Source of the DNA: Amyelois transitella
Taxonomy: Eukaryota > Arthropoda > Insecta > Lepidoptera > Pyralidae
Assembly: GCF_032362555.1 (NCBI RefSeq)
Contig: NC_083512.1
Span: forward strand, 1,042,001 to 1,106,000
Length of the DNA stretch: 64,000 nt
Reading direction: 5' to 3'
How positions within the stretch are numbered: the stretch's first letter is position 1; the number at the start of each line of letters is the position of its first letter. Positions 12,613-24,219 of this stretch are shown here, piece after piece. Made by a program: the position numbers and the translations under genes. The notes beneath the pieces are model-generated. The model was not told the DNA's origin and searched no databases. It saw nothing but the letters and a program-made list of their open reading frames with translations.

Positions 12613-12969
12613 AGATTACATGATCAATTTTCAGATACAAGAGGAACGCACCAAGATAAGCGAAATAATTTATTTTCTTAATTATGAAGAAAAAAGAAAC
12701 TCAAGTATTATGCGGACGACACCCCCTTACCCGCTCAGTGTCGTAAATTTTTCAAAAGAGTTTTTAATCAGGCGTCAAGCACTCACAAATTAAACAGGGC
12801 CGTGTTATGAAGAAATATCGCCGGTCGGAAGACACTGTTTCCGTTATCTTCACTTTTGAAATATTTTTTTTTTAAGAATATAGAACTTATGTCACAATTA
12901 ACAATTTACAAATAGTGAAGAATTAGAGTTTTTAGCAGAAGAAAAAAATCATTATCCATACATATAATA

Positions 12970-13232
12970 AAACTAGCTGTGCCCGGAACTTCGTCTGCGT
13001 GGAATAGTTATTTTGGGCATCATTGAAGCCGTCAAGGATGAATAGTTATCCCCATTTTTTTTTCACCTTTTCCATTATTTCTTCGCTCCTTATAGTTGCA
13101 GCGTGATGTTATATAGCCTTAAGCCTTCTTTGATAAATGGTCTATTCAACGCAAAAAGAATTTTTCAATTCGAACCAGTTGTTCCTGAGATTCAAACAAA
13201 CAAACTCTTCAGCTTTATAATATTAGTATTCA
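12970..13232 (+). repeat. Family C repeat
   Basis: ACTAGCTGTGCCCGGAACTT to CTTTATAATATTAGTA. Confidence 0.8.
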
Positions 13233-13499
13233 TAGATAGTAGATACTGACCAATGTCTATACTCAAAACACATTGACAAAAAATCGATTTGAGGGATCTA
13301 TATAAGACCTAAGAGCCTAAAATATGATTTTTAGAATATCTGTCTGTCTGTATGTGTGTACTCGCAAAACGCGAAAACTTCTACTCCCATTTGAATGCGG
13401 TTTTACAGATGTGTTTAGCTTGGTTCAACTTAAAATAAAAAATGGCGCAAAACAGTCAGCAATCTCAGTATACTTTAACGTTAATATTTATATATAAAA

Positions 13500-13738
13500 T
13501 TACTAGCTTTCCGCCCGCGGCTTCGCCCACGTGTAATTCGGTTATATATAGCGCGTTTTTTAATGATCTCAACAGGGCTTTTTCTTCCACAGGCTGAAAT
13601 CTTGTTACAACTGGAATTAAATATAGCCTGTGTTACTCAGGGATGATGTAGCTTTCTAATGGTGAATGTTTGAAATCGATTCAGTAGTTTCGGAGTTTAT
13701 CGATTACATGTGTAAAGTAAACAAACAAAAATATTTTA
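13500..13738 (+). repeat. Repeat related to family C
   Basis: Starts TACTAGCTTTCCGCCCGCGG and ends in GTAAACAAACAAAAAT; a separate family with the same type of 'actagct...cccgc' start. Confidence 0.65.
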
Positions 13739-13739
13739 C

Positions 13740-14330
13740 GCTACCTAGCTAAATGACGGTAACGAAACCATAGCGCGATCTATCTCGATGCCAACGCCAT
13801 CTATTCGAGCATCGAGACAACTCGTTAATAGAAAATAAAATTCGGGTGTTTTATTTATGTATACCGATTACGCCGAGATTTATGGACCGATTTACGTGAT
13901 TCTTTTTTTGTTCGGTAGAGTATACTTTCAAGTTGGTCCCGTTGTTACCTAGTCAGGATCTGATGATGGTATTCCAGGGAAATCAAGGGCAAACCTCAAA
14001 TTTACAGGCAATTACGTTTTTGACAATTTCATAGATCTGTTTAAGTATTTGCGTCTGATAGTCATCATCCCATGTGAATGAGCTGATGATGGAAGGTACA
14101 ACTCCTCAATGGTTAGGAGTTGAAAGAAAATTCTTACGAAGTTATACGTACATGTGAGGCTATTAGGTTGACCTGATAATAAAAAGTAAATCTCATTAAC
14201 GTTAAGAATTTAGGTGAAAATGGATGCGGACAAATTTCGTCTCTTCACTTGTTTCCTTTTAGCTGTTTGTATGGGTAGTGTTAACACAAAATAGGGATTT
14301 AAAGGCGTGATGTTATTAATGTTATGCATG
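13740..14330. other. No gene recognised
   Basis: No coding exon seen. Parts resemble decayed repeat sequence (AAATGACGGTAACG, CTCGATGCC). Confidence 0.4.
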
Positions 14331-14402
14331 TATGTACATAATTATGTATGTTATTATGTATGTTAAAGAGACGACTGAAAGTTGTCATACAAAGTCTTTT
14401 TT

Positions 14403-15018
14403 TTTAAGGATGGGAAATCATCAAATGACCTCTCCCGCTCTGGGTGGAACGGAAGGGAGTGTCAGACTTTTACTGACTAAAACCCACCTCGTTCCTTCAG
14501 TTGCCCTTTGCGTTCCGGGGCCACGGTATCTCGTTAGAACTTTCCCGCAGCCCCGGCTCAGTTTATCCCGTTTCCCCCCCTTGGGGGTAGACATTTCAAA
14601 AATCCCTTCTTAGTGCTCACTTATGTTACTAAAGGAACCTCTGTTCAAAATCTCAGACTCCTATACCGAGCGGTTTCGGCTGTGCGTTAATAAATCAGTC
14701 ACCCAATCGCACCCCCTAAATCACGATTGGAGGGTAGTTTGAAAAAACTTGTAATGTCAAACATATTTACTTGCCTATGTACGTGTTCATGCCAAGTTTC
14801 AAGTTTATAAACCCAAGGAATAAGATTTTTTCATAGAAACGTTTTTACCCCTTTTCCCCCCCCTTGGGGGTTGAATTTCCAAAAATCCTTTCTTAGTGCT
14901 CCCCTACATATCCCAAGGAACCTACATTCCAAATTTCAGCTGTCTACGACCAGTAGTTTCGACTGTGCGTTGTCTGTCAGTCAGTCACTCAGTAACGGAA
15001 GAGTTTTATATATATAGA
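14403..15018 (+). repeat. Family I repeat, internally duplicated
   Basis: Two related blocks, about 14570-14700 and 14855-14990, each starting CCCCCCCTTGGGGGT and ending in GGCTGTGCGT or GACTGTGCGT plus GTCAGTCA-like sequence. An ORF at 14332-14613 within it is not gene-like. Probably a LINE 3' end. Confidence 0.55.
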
Positions 15019-15019
15019 T

Positions 15020-15055
15020 TATAAAATTACTAGCTAGAAAGCTAGTAATTTTATA
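15020..15055. repeat. Perfect palindrome (16-bp arms, 4-bp loop)
   Basis: TATAAAATTACTAGCT - AGAA - AGCTAGTAATTTTATA, at the boundary of a repeat. Confidence 0.9.
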
Positions 15056-15278
15056 AAAAGTATAATGTCATGCATATGTCAAGTAAGCAGCTGTATTTTT
15101 TTGTCAATACAGTTCATTTCTTCAATAGTTTATATAATCGTAATAATTATACATACTTCAACATTCGAAATAAGAGACATCTCGCCGAACCAATTCATGT
15201 ATAATTTTTCTGCGTATTTTTATACTTGCTCACAACCTTTTAAAAATAAGTAATTTTAACTCTTTCAAATTTCATACA

Positions 15279-15350
15279 AACATACATACATATGATCACG
15301 TCTATATACCTTGTGGGGTAGACAGAGCCAACAGCCTTGAAAAGACTGAC
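15279..15350 (-). repeat. SINE family A, 3' fragment
   Basis: CATA repeats through the hairpin only. Confidence 0.8.
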
Positions 15351-15440
15351 ATCTTGGGCTCCTTTTCAGAGAATTAAGGATGTAATCCGGCCTAACAGTA
15401 GCAGGACAAAGAAGATAGAATAGAATAGATTTATTTTTTA

Positions 15441-15694
15441 ACACACACATGGTAACGTCTATATCCCTTGCGGGGTAGACAGAGCCAACAGTCTTGAAAA
15501 GACTGATAGGCCACGCTCAGCTATTTGGCTTAATGATAGAATTGAGATTCAAATAGGGACAGGTTGCTAGCCCATCGCCTAAAAAAAGAATCCCAAGTTA
15601 GCAAGCCTACGCCTTAGTCGCCTTTTACGACATCCATGGGCAAAGAGATGGAGTGGTCCTATTCTTTTTTTGTACCGGTGCCGGGAACCACACG
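15441..15694 (-). repeat. SINE family A, full length
   Basis: Close to consensus, to CCGGGAACCACACGGC. Confidence 0.9.
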
Positions 15695-15930
15695 GCCCAT
15701 TTCACTCGTCCCAAAAATCGTGCCGTGCCGACCGTCGCAATGCAAACGCGCCGAAATAAGAAATATGGCGTCGGCGGATCTGCGCAAAAAGCTCGAAAAT
15801 TTCATCATCAATTATCATTATTGCCGAGCGTTGAGGCGGCGTAATTGAGTTTTATAAACGGCGGCGGGTGGCGGCGACGTCCGTCCGTCATAACCGAATT
15901 GTAGGAGCGACGCTCATATCCTATCCTTCT
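15695..15930. other. GC-richer unique stretch
   Basis: Markedly richer in CG than its neighbours (for example GGCGGCGGGTGGCGGCGACG near 15860). Overlapping short ORFs run out of the adjacent SINE and are not convincing. Could be a regulatory or conserved non-coding segment. Confidence 0.25.
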
Positions 15931-15932
15931 CA

Positions 15933-16668
15933 AATTCAATTCAAAATTTTTATTCATTATTATACAGCGTGACATTTAAAACAAACTGCATCCTTTTAAG
16001 CATAGACTATACCCATGCTTCTGAGCCGTTTGAGCCTATTTTTATTTAAATTAAACGTCATCATTTTCACATTTAAAAAACCCTCAAAAACTACGTCACA
16101 CGCTTTAATACAGACCAATACTACAAAAAGAAATTAAAACTAAACATGTAAATAAATGTCTGAAAACTGAATTATTATTCTAATATCAAGGTCAAGTAAA
16201 GTACAGAGTTGTCGAGATCGCTCAGCTGAATGAATTGTGTTGTTGACCTCTGAATCTTACGCGTCGCTTTTCCACCGGCCTGGGTGATATGACGTATTAA
16301 GGATCGTGGATTTTGATACCTACTTTTATTTTTTTCGTACTTTCTGAAATATGAACCGATAATTTTCTTTTAACGTTTTTAAATATCCTTTAGATGAGTA
16401 CACTTAACAGTTAAATTTATGCAGTTGAATTTAAAGTCACCCTGTATACTACATGTACTTCATATCGCTTAATTATTGTCAAAACGTTTGGTTTCACAAC
16501 ATTGGTTGACGTCAAATAAATAACATAAAACTATGTTTACTGCCGCATCCAAAGCGTCAGTGCAGAAGAAGCGGCAACAAACTGCACTGCAGCATTTTCT
16601 TCAACATCGTTAACTTCACAAATATCCAAACTTAGAATAGAATGTGGACGAGAGAATACATTGTTTTA
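15933..16668 (-). repeat. Family E repeat split by MITE copy 1
   Basis: Parts 15933-15964 and 16445-16668 align with the unbroken copy at 7893-8143 across the MITE. Confidence 0.8.
15965..16444. mobile_element. MITE copy 1, non-autonomous Tc1/mariner-like, nested in a SINE
   Basis: 480 bp, beginning CAGCGTGACATTTAAAACAA and ending with its near-inverse GTCACCCTG, flanked by TA on both sides (15963-15964 and 16445-16446). Terminal inverted repeats are about 27 bp with few mismatches. No ORF for a transposase. It interrupts a family E SINE whose two parts lie at 15933-15964 and 16445-16668. The copy at 47555 is colinear over its whole length. Confidence 0.82.
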
Positions 16669-16673
16669 CTATT

Positions 16674-16882
16674 ATTATAGTGTACTAATATTATAAATGC
16701 GAAAGTTTGTGACTATGTCAGTATGGATGTTTGTTACCCTTTCACGCAAAAACTACTGAACCGATTACGATGAAATTTGGTATGTAGGCAGCTGAAGACC
16801 CAGAATAACATAAAGGTTGCTTTGGTAGATGTTCCCGCGGGATTGATTCCACGCGGACGAAGTCGCGGGCGGCCTCTAGTAA
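16674..16882 (+). repeat. Family F repeat
   Basis: From TATTATAAATGCGAAAGTTTG to CGGACGAAGTCGCGGGCGG-CCTCTAGT; includes AACTACTGAACCGATTACGA. Confidence 0.8.
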
Positions 16883-16884
16883 TT

Positions 16885-17240
16885 CCATAAACAACAAACG
16901 GAGGCAAATTTATGTATTTATTATTAATTTTCAGTGTGCGTCAATCTTAAAGCTTTAAGATGAAGAGTTGACGCGGCAAATGCTAATGGAAACAGACTAT
17001 TTGCTAGTGATACGCGTTTGTGAATACTGATATCATTTTAGATGGCTGAAAGCACAGATCATGGAGTGATGTTCCAACCGAGACTTATTATATTTGCCAA
17101 TGAAAATAATAGAAATTCTGAATAGAAAATGGTTTCAGTTTTCCGTTTTAATTAATATTATATTTCAAATAATATTATTACTTAGCATCTGTTGCGTTGC
17201 CTTTTAATAAAATAAAAAAAATATCAGAGTAATTGTAATA
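16885..17240. other. No gene recognised
   Basis: AT-rich; no exon or repeat recognised. Confidence 0.4.
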
Positions 17241-17243
17241 GAA

Positions 17244-17416
17244 ATGTTAAGGACATCCTGGCAAAGGGTCAGGTCAAGAGTACCCGAAACCGTCGAGCTT
17301 GCATGAAGAGAGTTATGAATGTGGATGAAGCGAAGGAAGTATGCAGAGATCGTAGTGGAAAGATGTAGTCTCTGCATATCCCTCCGGGAAAAAGGCGTGA
17401 TTTTATGTATGTATGT
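17244..17416 (+). repeat. LINE family L 3' fragment
   Basis: AAGGACATCCTGGCAAAGGG to GTGATTTTATGTATGTATG. Confidence 0.82.
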
Positions 17417-17621
17417 GATACAACAATCAATTTTTCCATTTCAATTATCAGAGTAATCATATAATAAAATAACTGTTTACTTTACATTGATAAACGTTAA
17501 GTGGCTTTGACGGAAAGCATTTATAGATATAAACCTCTCTCAGAAAACCTTCTTTACAACATCCGTCCACGACTTTCCTAGATTAGCGCTATTTCCTTTG
17601 TATTTTACTTTTTATTACGTC

Positions 17622-17989
17622 CATACATACATATATTCACGTCTATAGCCCTTGCGGGGTAAACAAAACCAACAGTCTTGAAAAGACTGAATGGCCACGC
17701 TCAGCTGATTGGCTTAATGTTAGAATTGAGATTCAAATAATGGCAGGTCGCTAGCCCGTCGCCTAAAAGAAAATTCTCAAAATTATAAGCCTATCCCTTA
17801 GTCGCATTTTACGAAATCCATGGGAAAGAGATAAGTGATCCTATTCTTTTTCTATTATAAGCCTATATATTTTCTATTATTTCTTCTATAAGTTTGTAAG
17901 CCTATCCCTTAGTCGCATTTTACAAAATCCATGGGAGAGAGACGGAGTGGTCCGATTCGATTTTCTATTGGTGCCGGGAACCACACGGT
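17622..17989 (-). repeat. SINE family A with internal duplication
   Basis: After the TCCTATTCTTTTTCTATT block the element repeats the AAGCCTATCCCTTAGTCG-to-TCCATGGGA block (about 17890-17960) before the CCGGGAACCACACGG head. Confidence 0.85.
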
Positions 17990-18167
17990 AGCTTGTCTTA
18001 TAGCACATAAAAGTACCGACAAACCTTGATTGTTTTACGAGTAGTATAGTTAAATAAATTGAATAATTTACGGCCGGCGGGTGATGGGCCATATCCCGAC
18101 TGCAAATAGCTTGCAATTGCAACTTATATCCATTATAATATGTATAATGCACTAAGTATCACCACAT

Positions 18168-18630
18168 ATATACGTTACGTCAATCACGGCTTTATCCCGT
18201 ACGGGTAGATAGAGCAAACAGTCCCAAAAAAACTTAAAGGGCACGTTCAGAATTGAGATTCAAATAGTGACAGTTTCCAAGCCTCGCCAGCGATCGCCTA
18301 AAAGAAGAATTTAAAGTTCATAAGCCTATCTCTTAGTGGCCTTTTACGACATCCATGAAAAAGAGATGAGTGGTCTAATTATCGTCTGCATTAAGTTGTG
18401 GTTAGGTGCATTTTTCAAAATGATTTATGATATCTTACAAAATTATTTTTATATACATAGTTTTCAGCATTTTAAAATAGAAACACTCCATAATTATCCC
18501 ATGGATGTCGTAAAAGGCGGCTAAGGAATTGGTTGTTAAGGTTAAGTGTCTTCTTTTAATACATACTTATAGTCACGTCTATATCCCTTTCGGGGTAGAC
18601 AGAGCCAACAGATAGGCCACGTTCAACTTT
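18168..18630 (-). repeat. Broken SINE family A pieces
   Basis: A diverged copy at 18168-18376 (minus), a short opposite piece at 18495-18540, and a 3' piece at 18560-18630 (minus). Confidence 0.7.
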
Positions 18631-18639
18631 TGCCAATGC

Positions 18640-18995
18640 CAATAATTTAGCGATTAAAAAAAAATATTGTTGAAAATAAAAATTAAAAAAAGACAAGCGA
18701 CAAATTAACACAAAATAATCAAAGATCGAATACGATACGTTTTTATAAAAACTGAAAATCAATGTACATAAATGCCGACAAATCATACAATTTTGTAAAA
18801 ATAAATATAAATATTATACACGTCAGGTATCAAAGAGAAGAGAAATAAATCAAATTGAGAGGAACATCAAACTGAAACATCAAAGGCTATTTAAAAACAA
18901 AACGATATTTGAAATTGAAAAAAAAAAGACAATGAAAAATCGTTTGTTTCGCCTTAACTAAATGAAAAAGTTGAGACGGAGCGCAACATGACGTA
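18640..18995. other. No gene recognised
   Basis: A-rich sequence with no recognisable feature. Confidence 0.4.
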
Positions 18996-19005
18996 AAAAA
19001 GCTAC

Positions 19006-19206
19006 GTTACCTACACCGGAGGTCCCGGGTTCGAATCCCGACCAAGGCATGTTGAAAACAAGGTCTTTTTCTGATTGGCCTTGGTCTTGGACGTTTATCT
19101 ATATAAGTATTTATTATAAAATATAGTCTCGTTGAGTTAGTATCTCGTAACACAAGTCTCGAACTTGCTTCGAGACTAACTCAATCCGTGTAATTCGTCC
19201 CGTATG
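19006..19206 (+). repeat. SINE family B (tRNA-derived)
   Basis: Carries an exact T-arm-like B box GGTTCGAATCCC in its truncated tRNA head, GATTGGCCTTGG, and the tail CTTCGAGACTAACTCAATC. Confidence 0.88.
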
Positions 19207-19286
19207 TTTATATTTATATTAATTAATAAAAGGGTGGGTACAATATTATTTCTCCTATGTTATAATTGATTTTTTTTCACTTACCC

Positions 19287-19500
19287 ATACTTTATTTATT
19301 TATTTAAAACTTTATTATAAATTGAAAAGGCGGACTTAATGCCATTAGAAATTCTCTACCAGTCTACCGGCTGACCGAACAAAAAAACTTTCAGGTGGTG
19401 ATGCGATAAAGTGCACATGCATACTGCAAAATACAAACATTACATTAAAATGCATTAATACATACAAGATACATTAAATACATATACATACATAAATCAT
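19287..19500. repeat. Family G repeat (probable LINE 3' end)
   Basis: TTATTTAAAACTTTATTATAAA, AAGGCGGACTTAATGCC, GCTGACCGAACAAAAAAACTT; shared with 63213-63370. Confidence 0.7.
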
Positions 19501-19860
19501 CAAATTAGGATGACCCATTATTGATCTGCGAAAGGAAGAAACTATTCATTGCATGTTTAATTACATGCATTACTTTCACTTTTTCGAATACGGAAAAACA
19601 TTTTTTATTGCTCATTACACGGCGTCTTTATTTCCACGGAAGAATTCAATGAAATTAATTCTTGAGGGTAGCCATTTGTCTTGCGACGGAAGATTAAGAG
19701 CTAAAAAAGGAGGGTGTTAATAGCTTAACTTTTCATCTGCAAACAAATTAGGGGGGCTGTGTCTGATGCAAATAAACACTGATTAATTGGACACATCGCT
19801 TTTCTGAAGTCACGGTTTACAGCTGTTTCGTAGATAAGTTGTAAGTACTTTATTTTATAA
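19500..19860. other. Unique sequence, possibly conserved non-coding
   Basis: No exon. Contains homeodomain-like TAATTGG/TAATTA and ATGCAAATAAAC sites around 19765-19790; suggestive only. Confidence 0.25.
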
Positions 19861-19863
19861 ATT

Positions 19864-20122
19864 AGTACATACATATTATCACGTCTTTATCCCTTACGGG
19901 GTAGACAGAGCCAACAGTCTTGAAAATACTGATAGGCCACGTTCAGATGTTTGGCTTCATGATAGAATTGAGATTCGAATAGTGACGGGTTGCTAGCCCA
20001 TCGCCTAAAAGAAGAATCCCAAGTTTATAAGCCTATCCCTTAGTCGCCTTTTACGACATCCATGGAAACCAGGTAGAGTGATCCTATTCTTTTTTTATTG
20101 GTGCCGGGAACCACACGGCACA
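19864..20122 (-). repeat. SINE family A, full length
   Basis: CATA end to GGGAACCACACGGCAC. Confidence 0.9.
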
Positions 20123-20140
20123 TTAATTAGTAGTGCTAAG

Positions 20141-20345
20141 AAATATACAAAATATGCTTTTTCCTCTTGGCATGAGTCCCGTTTACATCCTCGCCTTCCT
20201 GGAGAGGAGCCCGGGGTGCGCCTTTTCATCGTAATTCGGGATTGGGTGGGTGAGGTTTTTACACGACCTTATGAAGGTCTTTGCGACTTCGCCCGTGAAG
20301 AATATACTGTCACTCGGTTAAATGGAAGTGTTTTAAATATATAAC
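20141..20345. repeat. Family J repeat fragment
   Basis: Shares ATACTGTCACTCGGTT and ATTTTAAATATATA with 26475-26530; GC-rich block CCTGGAGAGGAGCCCGGGGT. Class unknown. Confidence 0.45.
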
Positions 20346-20576
20346 ATAACATATAATCACGTCTTTATCCCTTGCGGGATAGACAGAGCCAACAGAGCTC
20401 AAACAACTGAAAGGCCACATTCAGCTATTTGCCTTAATGATAGAATTGAGATTCAAATAGTGACAGTTTGTTAGCCCATCGCCTGAAAGAAGAATCTAAA
20501 GTTCATAAGCCTTTGGCATAGTCGCCTTTGACGACATCCATGGAAAAGAGATAAGTGATCCTATTCTTTTTTCTAT
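20346..20576 (-). repeat. SINE family A lacking the 5' head
   Basis: ACATATAATCACGTC to TGATCCTATTCTTTTTTC. Confidence 0.85.
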
Positions 20577-21580
20577 TATACGAAAACGTGTTTTTTTTTT
20601 ATTTTTATTATAGGTACTTTGTATTTTATCAACTTCAACTCAAGATGCAGTCAGTAACTACATTTGATATAAAAAAGAACTGAGTTCATAAAGTTACATA
20701 AATATCCGAGCTACCAGAAACGGGAGCCACAAATCACTTTGTATCATAACTTAGCGATAACAGCGAAAAAAAACTGTTTTATTTGCCCCGACGCCATAAA
20801 TATTGTCGGCTGACATCGCTAGGTACAGCGTGTTCTAGTTATTACACGCATACACGAGAACGTTTTCCAGTTACAAGAAAGCTAATAACAGAATTAATGA
20901 CCATGATAATTTGCCATGATTCTCAATTTAAATTTAAAACTAAGATTCAGTTATTCTATTATTAATACATCATACATTTTTGTTCTTTTTTATAGTTTTT
21001 TTTTTGTTTCTTGTTCTTTTTTTTCACATGTATGTAGTCGTAACCGGGTTATTCTTAATTTATTTTTGAAAAAGTATTGCTCACTTAAGTATAATTGGGT
21101 TGCATGCTTGATTTTAATTTTGTGAGTGTATTTTTTAGAATGTTATCATGTAACCTGTTGGTGTCCCTAAATACTCCGCCCGCGTTAAACGAAATACTCC
21201 TTTAACTTCTCTTCCTAAAAATCCTTATGAGGATCTATGGTAAAATTTCAATGTTCTATTTATTATGGTAAAACTGTCAGTCAGTCAGTAATTGAAAAGT
21301 TATATAAAAATAATATATATATTGATATAAAACAAAGGCTTAGTCTTTTACTAGTTACTACCCGTAGCTTCGCCTGCGCGAATCTAGCGCCACCTACAAA
21401 AGAATGCAGATTCTTCCCAAATCCCACGGGAATTATAGTTTTTAGCGGGATGAAAGGTGCCCAATGTCCTTTTCCATACTGTTATTTATAGATACGCAAA
21501 ATTTCCAAATTATTTATGCAGTAGACGTATGACGAGGTAATACCTAAACATTACAAATAAACTTATTTTCGCGTTTATAA
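20577..21580. other. No gene recognised
   Basis: AT-rich. 21345-21480 resembles the 'actacccg...gcttcgcc...' class of LINE-end repeats. No exon seen. Confidence 0.4.
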
Positions 21581-21582
21581 TA

Positions 21583-21775
21583 TACTAGCGACCCGCCCCG
21601 GCTTCGCACGGGTGCAAAATTATAAATGTTATTATACATAAAAACCTTCCTCTTGAATCACTCTACCTGTTATAAAAAACCGCATCAAAATCCGTTGCGT
21701 AATTTTAAAGATTTAAGCATACAGACAAACAGACTAAAATAGCGACTTTGTTTTATACTATGTAGTGAAGTTTGA
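21583..21775 (+). repeat. LINE-end-like repeat
   Basis: TACTAGCGACCCGCCCCGGC through AAGCATACAGACAAACAG; a related copy starts at 30508. Confidence 0.6.
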
Positions 21776-21779
21776 TATG

Positions 21780-22260
21780 TCTATTACTCACTAATAGAAT
21801 AGGCAGCTCTTAGCTTAAGTACCTATTATAAATATTAAATAAAGTATTAAACAAAAAATGAATCGCGCCATATTGGTTGTTAGAATTCCAAGCACCCTGT
21901 ATATAAAGATAACGAGGCATAGTTCACACCGATAGTTCACATAAAACTGAATTTACGGGCGAACTTGATAAACTTAATTTGGTTATTGAAAGATATCGAT
22001 GTTGTGTCATCGAACACATTAGTTTTACTCGACTACGGAGAGAAGGGGTTATGATTTGGCTTGTTAGTGTGTGCCATTTTGTGAGAAAAGATTTGTATGT
22101 TTGTAACGGATAAATTTCAAAACTTCTGGTTTGATTTTCACGAAATTTGGCACATTTATAGAATAGACCTTTAGGAAGGACATCGTTTTTTTTTATTAAT
22201 TTTCCGCTGGGCCAATGCGCTGCGCAATATCTTTTTTATTATATTATGTAAATTATGAAC
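21780..22260. other. No gene recognised
   Basis: 22060-22180 resembles another 'gtttgattttcacgaaatttggcac' repeat end. No exon. Confidence 0.4.
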
Positions 22261-22261
22261 A

Positions 22262-22418
22262 ACTTATAAACATGGGATTCTTCTTTTAGGCGATGGGCTA
22301 GCAACCTGTCACTATTTGAATATTAATTCTATCATTAAGCCAAACAGCTGAACGTGGCCTATCAGTCTTTTCAAGACTGTTGGCTCTGTCTACCCCGCAA
22401 GGGATATAGACGTGATAA
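22262..22418 (+). repeat. SINE family A, 5' truncated
   Basis: Starts ATAAACATGGGATTC; ends ATATAGACGTGATAATT. Confidence 0.85.
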
Positions 22419-22602
22419 TTTGATTGAACTCAATAACACAAAATTTTGCAGTTTAAGGAGTATGTTTATTTTCGTTTGTTTTTAATTTGTTTTGTCTAAT
22501 TTTGTCTTTTGTTTCTTAATAAATAGCTTATTCCTATACATGCATACATATATATAATCACCGTATACAAACATATATTCCCACACAATTTTTAATAAGA
22601 GT

Positions 22603-22742
22603 GTTGGCGGTCTCTTTGTTGTAATTAGTTAGATAGTTAACCAATGCTCTTACGGTAAGAAAACACATTGTGGGGAAGCCTGCACATTCAAGTCAGGCAA
22701 CTGAATGATCACTGTGTGTTGGATTCCCTTGCAAAAGTTGAG
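22603..22742 (+). repeat. Family H SINE, middle part
   Basis: ACCAATGCTCTTACGGTAAG and GGAAGCCTGCACATTCA match the copy at 37358. Confidence 0.65.
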
Positions 22743-22761
22743 AGTTAATTTATTTATATAC

Positions 22762-23038
22762 AAGCTGTGCCCGCGACTAAGTCCGCGTGGAATAGTTATT
22801 ATGGGCATTATTTATTATGGCCTTCAAGATATACATATAAATTTTCCCCGTTTTTTTTTTCACTTTTTCCATTATTTCTTCGCTCCTAATAGTTGCAACG
22901 TGATGATAAATAGCCTAAAGCCTTCCTCGATAAATGGTCTACTAAACACAAAAAGAATTTTACAATTCGAACCAGTAGTTTCTGAGATTAGCGTTCAAAC
23001 AAACAAACTCTTCAGCTTTATAATATTATATAATATAG
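22762..23038 (+). repeat. Family C repeat
   Basis: CAAGCTGTGCCCGCGACTAA to TTATAATATTATATAATATAG. Confidence 0.8.
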
Positions 23039-23039
23039 A

Positions 23040-23625
23040 TCTAAATCTTTACAAAGCTCAATAAAATGTTGAATAAATTAAGAAAGGCCTTCATCCACTT
23101 TCTAAACCAAAAAGGTACAATAGGAGGACTAATAATACTAATACCTTTAGCAAAAAAGTTAAATGTAAATTCGAGAAAAATACAAATGTTTTATTTAAAG
23201 ACTATACTTATAATACATTTACTCCAATAACCGTAATTATTTTAAGAACAAACTAACCTACCTAAATGAACCTTATACGGAAACAAATACAACAACAATG
23301 TCTCATGAAACTAGAATACATTATTGTTGGAAAGAAGTCACAAAAGTGTCAAATGTAATATTAACGTGTACAATATGTTGAAACAAAGAGCGTGACCGCC
23401 GACCACAATGTACAACCTTCGTAATTGTTATGTTTCTTTGGTGATGTATGTATAGCGTGAGTTAGTGTAGGGACTCCAAAAAGACTAACAATGAAAAGTA
23501 CTTAGGGTAACTACTTTAGCTCAGCATGAAATGTAAGTATTAATCGAAAATAAAAAAAAAAATCAGACAAATTTTCTTTTCAAACGATTTGCAATATTAC
23601 TCTACTACTGCACTACTACACCGGC
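23040..23625. other. No gene recognised
   Basis: No repeat or exon recognised. Confidence 0.4.
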
Positions 23626-23628
23626 CGT

Positions 23629-23913
23629 GTTTGCCGTGTAGTTCCCGGCATTGCCGTGTGGTTCCCGGCACCAATACAAAAAAGAATAGGACCACTCCAT
23701 CTCTTTCCCATGGATGTCGTAAAAGGCGACTAAGGGAATAATAGGCTTACAAACTTGGGATTCTTTTTTTAGGCGATGGGCTAGCAACCTGTCACTATTT
23801 GAATCTCAATCCTATCATTAAGCCAAATAGCTGAACGTGGCCATTCAGTCTTTTCAAGACTTTTGGCTCTGTCTATCCCGCAAGGGATATAGACGTGACC
23901 ATATGTATGTATG
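23629..23913 (+). repeat. SINE family A with duplicated 5' head
   Basis: The GCCGTGTGGTTCCCGGCA head occurs twice in tandem (about 23635-23652 and 23653-23672); otherwise full length. Confidence 0.9.
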
Positions 23914-24029
23914 GTCTAGCTTCTAGGTCATAACTTAAAATCAGCGTATTGCTCTATAGCAATAAATTCGTTGAGTTGTGACCTTTTTGTATTGCTGCAA
24001 CTCACACCCTAATTAATTTGTACCTATTT

Positions 24030-24210
24030 CATATGAAATTAAGGACGTCCTGGTAAAGGGTCAGGTCAAAAGTACCCGTAACCTAAGCTTGCATGAAGAA
24101 AGTTATGAATGTGGATGAAGCGAAGGAAGTATGCAGAGATCGTGGCAAGTGGAAAGAGGTAGTCTCGGCCTACCCCTCCGGGAAAGAGGCGTGATTTTAT
24201 GTATGTATAT
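24030..24210 (+). repeat. LINE family L 3' fragment
   Basis: AATTAAGGACGTCCTGGTAA to GGCGTGATTTTATGTATGTA; a clear copy. Confidence 0.85.
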
Positions 24211-24219
24211 ATGTTCATA

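Noticed and set aside
14332..14613. 93-codon ORF
   Set aside because: Lies across a repeat (family I) and has no protein-like features.
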